Shown: one piece after another, positions 7,183 to 14,239 of the stretch
How positions within the stretch are numbered: the stretch's first letter is position 1
How the letters are laid out: every line of letters starts with the position of its first letter
NCBI GenBank assembly: GCA_041690675.1
Contig: JAWLGU010000103.1
Span: forward strand, 1 to 14,239
DNA length: 14,239 nucleotides
Reading direction: 5' to 3'
Source: UBA7803 sp041690675
GTDB taxonomy: Bacteria; Pseudomonadota; Gammaproteobacteria; Pseudomonadales; Azotimanducaceae
Position numbers and translations under genes: made by a program
Notes under the pieces: generated by a model
Seen by the model: the letters and a program-made list of their open reading frames with translations, nothing else
Databases searched by the model: none
Told to the model about the DNA's origin: nothing

Positions 7183-8640
7183 CACGGCCTTGCGCCATCC
7201 CTCCAGCAGCCGCTCGCGGGTTTCGGGCTCCATCGCGGGCAGGAACTCGCGCTCGAGACGCCACAGCGCCCCGCCCTTCAGGTCGTCCACCAGCCCGGCT
7301 CCGAGGGCCGCCAGGGTGGCGGCGCCCAGGGCGGTGGTCTCGGTGACCACGGGCCGCTCCACCGGACAGCCGGTGACGTCGGCGAGGAACTGACACAGCC
7401 AGTCGTTGACCACCATGCCGCCATCCACCCGCAGGCGCTCCACCCGAGCGCCGTCGGCAGCCATGGCGGCCAGCAGCTCCTCGGTCTGATAGGCCACGCT
7501 GCACAAGGTGGCGGTGATGAGCTGGTCGCGGTTGGTGTCCAGGGTCAGGCCGACTATCGTGCCGCGGGATTCCGGGCTCCAGTGAGGCGCCCCCAGGCCG
7601 GTGAAGGCGGGCACGACGTACACGCCCCCCGTGTCGCCGCCCACCCGGCGGGCCGCCGCTTCCGTCTCCGCCGCCGTCTCGATCAGCCCCAGCCTGTCGC
7701 GCAGCCACTTCACCGCCACCCCGGCGGAGAAAATGCTGCCTTCCAGGGCATAGGTGGTGGTTCCATTCAGCCGGTAGGCCACCGTGCTGAGGAGCTGGTG
7801 GCGGGACACCAGGCGTTTCGTGCCGGTGTTGGTGACGGCGAAGCAACCGGTGCCGTAGGTGCTCTTGCTCATGCCGGGCTCGAAGCAGCTCTGACCGATG
7901 AGCGCCGCGTGCTGGTCCCCCGCCACGCCGGAAATGGGGATCTCCGCGCCGAACCAGCGGGCCTCGGCGCGGCCGAAATCGGCGGCGCTGTCCCGCACGT
8001 CCGGCAGCATGGACTCGGGGACGTCGAAGTAGCGCAGCAGCTCGGCGCTCCAGCGCTGGCTGCCGATGTCGAACAGCTGGGTGCGGGACGCGTTGGTGGC
8101 GTCGGTGGCGTGGAGGGCGCCGCCGGTGAGACGCCAGATCAGGAAGCTGTCCACCGTGCCGAAGCACAGCTCGCCGCGCGCGGCCCGCGCCCGCAGCCCG
8201 GGCACGTTGTCCAGCAGCCATGCCAGCTTGGTGCTGGAGAAGTACGGATCCAGCACCAGGCCCGTCTCCCGCGCCACCAGCTCGGCCAGGCCGTCGCGGC
8301 GCATGGCCTCGCAACGCCCGGCGGTCCGCCGGTCCTGCCAGACGATGGCGTTGTGCACGCACTCCCCGGTGGCGCGATCCCACACCAGGGTGGTCTCCCG
8401 CTGGTTGGTGATGCCGATGGCGTCCACCTCGTCGGCGCCGATCCCGGCCGCGGCGAGGGCGGCATGACCGGCGGCCAGGGTGGTGTACCACAGCACCTCC
8501 GGGTCCTGCTCCACCCAGCCCCCGGCGGGGAAGACCATGTCGAAGGGCTCCTGTCCGATCCCCAGCACCCGACCCTCGAGATCGAACAGAATGGCCCGGG
8601 AACTGGAGGTTCCCTGGTCGATGGCCATGATTCGGCCCAT
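7168..8640 (-). CDS. glpK: Glycerol kinase, 490 aa
   Basis: Phosphorylates glycerol with ATP to sn-glycerol 3-phosphate in the cytoplasm. FGGY-family features: the phosphate loop DQGTSSS (8-14), QRETT with R81/E82, NAIVWQDRRT with W101, Y133 and GDQ with D242, which correspond to E. coli R83/E84, W103, Y135 and D245. DGGMVVNDWL (406-415) fits the ATP-binding part. Length is close to the 502 aa of E. coli GlpK. The loop carrying the fructose-1,6-bisphosphate site (GGTR in E. coli) reads FGAE at 230-233, so the key Arg is missing. The C-terminal enzyme IIA-Glc contact segment is also not conserved, and no phosphorylatable His of the Gram-positive type is seen. The start at 8640 is chosen over an ATG 11 codons upstream because GGGGGAG precedes it by 5 nt and family homology starts there. 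No glpF, glpD or glpR adjoins. Confidence 0.95.
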   Translation of the reverse strand: MGRIMAIDQGTSSSRAILFDLEGRVLGIGQEPFDMVFPAGGWVEQDPEVLWYTTLAAGHAALAAAGIGADEVDAIGITNQRETTLVWDRATGECVHNAIVWQDRRTAGRCEAMRRDGLAELVARETGLVLDPYFSSTKLAWLLDNVPGLRARAARGELCFGTVDSFLIWRLTGGALHATDATNASRTQLFDIGSQRWSAELLRYFDVPESMLPDVRDSAADFGRAEARWFGAEIPISGVAGDQHAALIGQSCFEPGMSKSTYGTGCFAVTNTGTKRLVSRHQLLSTVAYRLNGTTTYALEGSIFSAGVAVKWLRDRLGLIETAAETEAAARRVGGDTGGVYVVPAFTGLGAPHWSPESRGTIVGLTLDTNRDQLITATLCSVAYQTEELLAAMAADGARVERLRVDGGMVVNDWLCQFLADVTGCPVERPVVTETTALGAATLAALGAGLVDDLKGGALWRLEREFLPAMEPETRERLLEGWRKAVRRAL

Positions 8641-8645
8641 GACGA

Positions 8646-8652
8646 CTCCCCC
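8646..8652 (-). promoter_or_regulatory. Ribosome binding site deciding the glpK start
   Basis: On the minus strand GGGGGAG lies 5 nt before the ATG at 8640. It falls inside the longer reading frame that starts at 8673, which supports the shorter 490-residue protein. Confidence 0.7.
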
Positions 8653-8671
8653 GGCGGCTCGCACTCCGGGC

Positions 8672-8677
8672 AATATA
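8672..8677 (-). promoter_or_regulatory. Possible glpK -10 element
   Basis: TATATT on the minus strand would put transcription start near 8666, giving a leader of about 26 nt to the glpK ATG. The hexamer 17 bp upstream, TAGCGT, is a poor -35, so an activator may be needed. It also overlaps the upstream ATG at 8673, consistent with the shorter GlpK. Confidence 0.35.
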
Positions 8678-8714
8678 TCGGGGCGGCGCGGGGGACGCTA
8701 TGGCGCCGCGAGAG

Positions 8715-8723
8715 TTGTCCACA
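8715..8723 (+). promoter_or_regulatory. DnaA box-like site 1
   Basis: TTGTCCACA differs from the DnaA box TTATCCACA at one position. It is the farthest upstream of three related sites on the same strand before the nrdAB promoter. DnaA boxes upstream of nrdAB are established in E. coli. Confidence 0.55.
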
Positions 8724-8725
8724 GG

Positions 8726-8734
8726 GCATCCACA
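8726..8734 (+). promoter_or_regulatory. DnaA box-like site 2
   Basis: GCATCCACA has two differences from TTATCCACA and begins 11 bp after site 1, about one helical turn, so both could present on the same DNA face. Alone it would be weak; the clustering gives it weight. Confidence 0.4.
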
Positions 8735-8757
8735 GGACCCTCCCCGAACGCCACGGG

Positions 8758-8766
8758 ATATCCACA
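8758..8766 (+). promoter_or_regulatory. DnaA box-like site 3
   Basis: ATATCCACA has a single difference from TTATCCACA. It begins 32 bp after site 2, about three helical turns, and ends 11 bp upstream of the proposed -35 hexamer, a position suited to regulation of the nrdA promoter. Confidence 0.55.
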
Positions 8767-8777
8767 GCTTGCTCTTA

Positions 8778-8806
8778 TTGCAATGCACCGGGCACCGCAG
8801 TATCTT
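8778..8806 (+). promoter_or_regulatory. nrdAB promoter, sigma70-like
   Basis: TTGCAA (8778-8783) and TATCTT (8801-8806) are separated by 17 bp, each matching four of six consensus bases. Start of transcription would be near 8813. The promoter sits between the DnaA-like sites and the second NrdR-like box, and its -10 lies inside the first NrdR-like box. This arrangement is a stronger argument than the hexamers alone. Confidence 0.5.
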
Positions 8807-8810
8807 GTGT
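8795..8810 (+). promoter_or_regulatory. NrdR box 1
   Basis: The 10-bp core CAGTATCTTG (8798-8807) followed by TGT matches the NrdR consensus acaCwAtATaTwGtgt at most core positions. It overlaps the proposed -10 element, as expected for repression of ribonucleotide reductase genes by NrdR when dATP is plentiful. Confidence 0.6.
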
Positions 8811-8825
8811 GCCGTTGGGGAAACA

Positions 8826-8841
8826 ACCCAATATGTTGGGA
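8826..8841 (+). promoter_or_regulatory. NrdR box 2
   Basis: The core CAATATGTTG (8829-8838) matches the NrdR core at nine of ten positions. It starts exactly 31 bp after the core of box 1. Paired NrdR boxes are usually separated by about three helical turns, so the spacing supports both sites. It would lie just downstream of the transcription start. Confidence 0.68.
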
Positions 8842-9198
8842 TTCGAGCCGGAAACTGGGCAATTCGCCTGTCGAACCCCTTTGCGCAGATCGACCGCCCG
8901 TACATCGACCGACGCATGCACGAGAACGACCACATCCCCGTCCGGTACAGCGCTTTCGACCAGCGCGAGCCCACCGGCGGGCGAGGGTCCACCACCCAGC
9001 TCCGCACCGTGACAGCAGCCGCCGCGGTCCTTCCGCCGGCATGGCGCAGAGTCGCGGCGTGGCAGGGGCGCGAAGCAGCGTAGCCGTTGACGCGGGGCTC
9101 GAGCCCGGCGAAGCGAACTGGAACGCGAGTACGTCTGGAGGGGGCGCGTTTCGACGCGACCTGATCAACAAGAACTATACGGGAGCCACAGCCACACC
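8842..9198 (+). other. Long untranslated leader upstream of nrdA
   Basis: About 357 bp separates NrdR box 2 from the nrdA ATG with no gene I can support. Reading frames crossing it have low-complexity Arg/Pro/Ala-rich products and lack ribosome binding sites. The visible structure is a 12-bp palindrome GGGCTCGAGCCC at 9095-9106, with TTGACG just before it at 9087 but no matching -10. GGGAG at 9181-9185, 13 nt before the ATG, is a weak binding site. A TATACG at 9176-9181 lacks a good -35. Either the leader is long or a second promoter exists nearer the gene. Confidence 0.5.
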
Positions 9199-12177
<2,979 letters not shown>

Positions 12178-12203
12178 CGGCGCCGCGAGCCACGAACCGG
12201 ATC

Positions 12204-12210
12204 AGGAGAG
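12204..12210 (+). promoter_or_regulatory. Ribosome binding site of nrdB
   Basis: AGGAGAG lies 5 nt before the ATG at 12216 in the 38-bp nrdA-nrdB gap. It is much stronger than the site before nrdA, and no terminator separates the two genes, so they are probably co-transcribed. Confidence 0.75.
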
Positions 12211-12215
12211 ACTAG

Positions 12216-13544
12216 ATGTTGAGCTGGGACGACTACGAGGAAGAAACCGGGGCTGCGGCCGAAACGCCGGAGCCCGAGACGCCCCGCGCGGAGGCGCAGC
12301 CGGAGCCGGAGCCGAGGGTTGTGGCTCCCGAGCCCGAGCCCGCCGCGCCTGCGGTGGAAACGGAAGCCGCGGCCGCGCCGGCGCCGGAGGTCTTCGAAGA
12401 GCCCATCACCGTGGCGGAGCCTGCGGTGACCCCCACCGCCACCAAGGCGGAGGTGATGCAGCAGGCGGAGGAAGCCCTGGCCCACCTGGACGCGCCCATG
12501 GTGGGTGACGGCCAGGCGGACGAGTACCAGCGGGTCACCGTGGACCAGAAGCGGATGATCAACTGCCGGGCCGATCTCAATCAGCTCGTGCCCTTCAAGT
12601 ACGACTGGGCCTGGCAGAAGTACCTGGACGGCTGCGCCAACCACTGGATGCCCCAGGAAGTGAACATGAACGCCGACATCGCCCTGTGGAAGTCCGAGGA
12701 CGGGCTGACCCAGGACGAGCGGCTGATCGTGAAGCGAAGCCTCGGCTTCTTCTCCACCGCCGACTCGCTGGTGGCCAACAACCTGGTGCTGGCCATCTAC
12801 CGGCTCATCACCAACCCGGAATGCCGCCAGTACCTGCTGCGCCAGGCCTTCGAGGAGGCGATCCACACCCACGCCTACCAGTACGTGATCGAGTCGCTGG
12901 GCATGGACGAAGGCGAGATCTTCAACATGTACCACGAGGTGCCCGCGGTGGCGCGCAAGGCCTCCTGGGCGCTGAAGTACACCCGCGAGATCTCGGACCC
13001 GACCTTCCAGACCGGCACGCCGGAGACGGACCGGGCACTCTTGAAGAACCTCATCGCCTACTACTGCGTGCTCGAGGGCATCTTCTTCTATTGCGGCTTC
13101 ACCCAGATTCTTTCCATGGGCCGCCGCAACAAGATGACCGGCACCTCCGAGCAGTTCCAGTACATCCTGCGCGACGAGTCCATGCACGTGAACTTCGGCA
13201 TCGACGTCATCAACCAGATCAAGCTGGAAAACCCGCACCTGTGGGACGAGGAGACTCAGAACCTGGCCCGGCGGATGCTGCTCGAAGGCACCCAACTCGA
13301 GATCGAGTACGCCCGGGACACCATGCCCCGCGGGGTGCTGGGCATGAACGCCAACATGATGGCCGAGTATCTGCAGTTCATCGCCAACCGGCGTCTGGCG
13401 CAGATCGGCCTCTCCGAGCAGTTCCCCGGCGTGAAGAACCCCTTCCCCTGGATGAGCGAGATCATGGATCTCAAGAAGGAGAAGAACTTCTTCGAGACCC
13501 GGGTAACGGAGTATCAGACCGGGGGCGCGCTCTCCTGGGAATGA
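12216..13544 (+). CDS. nrdB: Class Ia ribonucleoside-diphosphate reductase, beta subunit, 442 aa
   Basis: Carries the di-iron tyrosyl-radical cofactor that activates NrdA. The ferritin-like core starts near residue 105. Metal ligands visible are D154, E214, H217, E287, E321 and H324. Y221, four residues after H217 in EAIHTHAY, occupies the position of the radical Tyr122 of E. coli, so this is a tyrosyl-radical enzyme. The C-terminus YQTGGALSWE is the tail expected to dock on NrdA. Unlike the 376-residue E. coli protein it has an N-terminal extension: a conserved-looking start MLSWDDYEEE, a Pro/Glu/Ala-rich low-complexity segment (about 11-74), then a likely helix (76-92). No ATP-cone is present in NrdB. 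A perfect hairpin follows the stop by 19 bp. No yfaE-like ferredoxin gene follows. Confidence 0.96.
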   Translation: MLSWDDYEEETGAAAETPEPETPRAEAQPEPEPRVVAPEPEPAAPAVETEAAAAPAPEVFEEPITVAEPAVTPTATKAEVMQQAEEALAHLDAPMVGDGQADEYQRVTVDQKRMINCRADLNQLVPFKYDWAWQKYLDGCANHWMPQEVNMNADIALWKSEDGLTQDERLIVKRSLGFFSTADSLVANNLVLAIYRLITNPECRQYLLRQAFEEAIHTHAYQYVIESLGMDEGEIFNMYHEVPAVARKASWALKYTREISDPTFQTGTPETDRALLKNLIAYYCVLEGIFFYCGFTQILSMGRRNKMTGTSEQFQYILRDESMHVNFGIDVINQIKLENPHLWDEETQNLARRMLLEGTQLEIEYARDTMPRGVLGMNANMMAEYLQFIANRRLAQIGLSEQFPGVKNPFPWMSEIMDLKKEKNFFETRVTEYQTGGALSWE

Positions 13545-13563
13545 CCCGCCGCTGACCCGACCC

Positions 13564-13590
13564 ATGCGAGCGGGGTCCTCCCGCTCGCAT
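13564..13590 (+). terminator. Hairpin terminator after nrdB
   Basis: Perfect 11-bp inverted repeat with arms ATGCGAGCGGG (13564-13574) and CCCGCTCGCAT (13580-13590) around a 5-base loop. It begins 20 bases after the nrdB stop. The following TCCCTTC is only moderately T-rich, so termination may be partial and allow some read-through into the next gene. Confidence 0.7.
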
Positions 13591-13610
13591 TCCCTTCACT
13601 GCAACTACCA

Positions 13611-13616
13611 GCGGAG
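13611..13616 (+). promoter_or_regulatory. Ribosome binding site supporting a GTG start
   Basis: GCGGAG lies 6 nt before the GTG at 13623. Family homology begins immediately after that codon, which supports GTG rather than a later ATG. Confidence 0.6.
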
Positions 13617-13622
13617 CATTTC

Positions 13623-14239
13623 GTGGAATACGACGACGTCATCCTGGGCCGCCGCAGCATCCGCGGCTACAAGCCGGATCCGGTGCCGAAGGCCCTGATC
13701 CGGGAAGTGATCGAGCTGGCGATGCGCGCCCCCTCCTCCCTCAACACCCAGCCGTGGAACTTCTACGTCGTCACGGGCGAGCCCCTCGACCGCATCCGCC
13801 AGGGCAACACCGAACGCAATCTGGCGGGCGTTCCCGAATCGCGCGAGTTCCGCAGCCACGGCGCCTATCAGGGCGTGCATCGGGAACGCCAGAAGGAAAT
13901 CGCCGCGCAGCTCTTCGAAGCCATGGGCATCGACTGGAGCGACAAGGAGCGCCGCAAGGACTGGGTGCTGCGCGGCTTCCGCCAGTTCGACGCCCCCGTA
14001 TCGATCGTGGTGACCTACGACCGCTCGATCCACGGCGGCGACATCGGGCCGTTCGATTGCGGCGCCGTTACCAACGCTCTGGTCACGGCCGCATGGTCGC
14101 GAGGGCTGGGGTGCGTGGTGAACAGCCAGGGCATCATGCAGTCGCCGGTGGTGCGCGAGCATGCCGGAATTCCGGATGATCAGGTGATCATGATCTGCGT
14201 GGCGATGGGGTTTCCGGACGAGAGCTTTCCGGCGAATGC
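13623..14239 (+). CDS. Nitroreductase-family FMN oxidoreductase, partial (3' end outside window)
   Basis: Flavin-dependent oxidoreductase of the NfsB/FRase type; the family uses NAD(P)H to reduce nitroaromatics, quinones or related acceptors, and the substrate here is unknown. Residues R10-R11-S12-I-R14 form the FMN phosphate motif RRSxR, and RAPSSLNTQPWNFYVV (35-50) is the conserved second FMN contact. GLGCVVNSQG (161-170) and the ending ICVAMGFPDE match the C-terminal part of the family, where members usually read GYP. The frame is open for 205 codons to the window edge, so roughly the last 15-25 residues are probably missing. The start is GTG, preceded by GCGGAG. The gene lies 78 bp after nrdB on the same strand but beyond a strong hairpin, so co-transcription is doubtful. 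The longest minus-strand frame here is a shadow. Confidence 0.88.
   Translation, partial: MEYDDVILGRRSIRGYKPDPVPKALIREVIELAMRAPSSLNTQPWNFYVVTGEPLDRIRQGNTERNLAGVPESREFRSHGAYQGVHRERQKEIAAQLFEAMGIDWSDKERRKDWVLRGFRQFDAPVSIVVTYDRSIHGGDIGPFDCGAVTNALVTAAWSRGLGCVVNSQGIMQSPVVREHAGIPDDQVIMICVAMGFPDESFPAN

Noticed and set aside
8671..8680. CAATATATCG as a third NrdR box
   Set aside because: The core fits at nine of ten positions, but no partner lies about 31 bp to either side, and it coincides with the AT-rich glpK -10 element.
8700..9083. 127-codon plus-strand frame in the glpK-nrdA gap, or a shorter one from ATG 8916
   Set aside because: It runs through the DnaA and NrdR sites, has no ribosome binding site and no recognisable sequence; the region is better explained as regulatory.
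9087..9115. Second nrdA promoter using TTGACG at 9087
   Set aside because: No acceptable -10 hexamer lies 16-18 bp downstream.
8842..9198. Cobalamin riboswitch before nrdA
   Set aside because: Such riboswitches regulate B12-dependent class II or alternative enzymes; I see no cobalamin-box-like segment and the enzyme here is di-iron class Ia.

Overview
The window is uniformly GC-rich, densely coded DNA from a bacterial chromosome. Gene content points to a Gammaproteobacterium. The class Ia ribonucleotide reductase is of the Pseudomonas-like type, with a long NrdA carrying two ATP-cone regions and an NrdB beginning MLSWDDY. There is also an Aer-type redox receptor, and the cyclic-di-GMP proteins include a DUF1631 region. 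A halophilic or Ectothiorhodospiraceae-like relative would fit, but the genus is inference only. No mobile element, CRISPR array, tRNA or rRNA was seen.

Layout. Left block (56-5331, minus strand): a membrane diguanylate cyclase (4222-5331) is followed 71 bp downstream by a very large PilZ / DUF1631 / GGDEF / EAL protein (56-4150, TTG start); they probably form an operon. Divergent from it is an Aer-like PAS/methyl-accepting receptor (5487-7151, plus), so this half concerns motility, redox sensing and c-di-GMP. Next, glpK (7168-8640, minus) converges on aer with only 16 bp between stop codons. Right block (9199-13544, plus): nrdA and nrdB form an operon that ends at a perfect 11-bp hairpin. 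A nitroreductase-family gene (13623 onward, GTG start) follows and runs off the window end.

The most informative non-coding stretch is the 558-bp gap between the divergent glpK and nrdA genes. It holds three DnaA-box-like sites, a sigma70-like promoter (TTGCAA, 17 bp, TATCTT) and two NrdR-like boxes whose cores start exactly 31 bp apart, the first overlapping the -10 element. This is a coherent control region: DnaA would tie nrdAB to replication initiation and NrdR would tie it to nucleotide supply. A leader of roughly 385 nt then precedes nrdA without an evident gene.

No wholly unknown system is evident. The best leads are the four-part c-di-GMP protein and its linkage to an Aer receptor, the combined DnaA/NrdR control region with its long leader, the degenerate second ATP-cone of NrdA, the Pro/Glu/Ala-rich N-terminal extension of NrdB, and a glycerol kinase that has lost the known allosteric residues.
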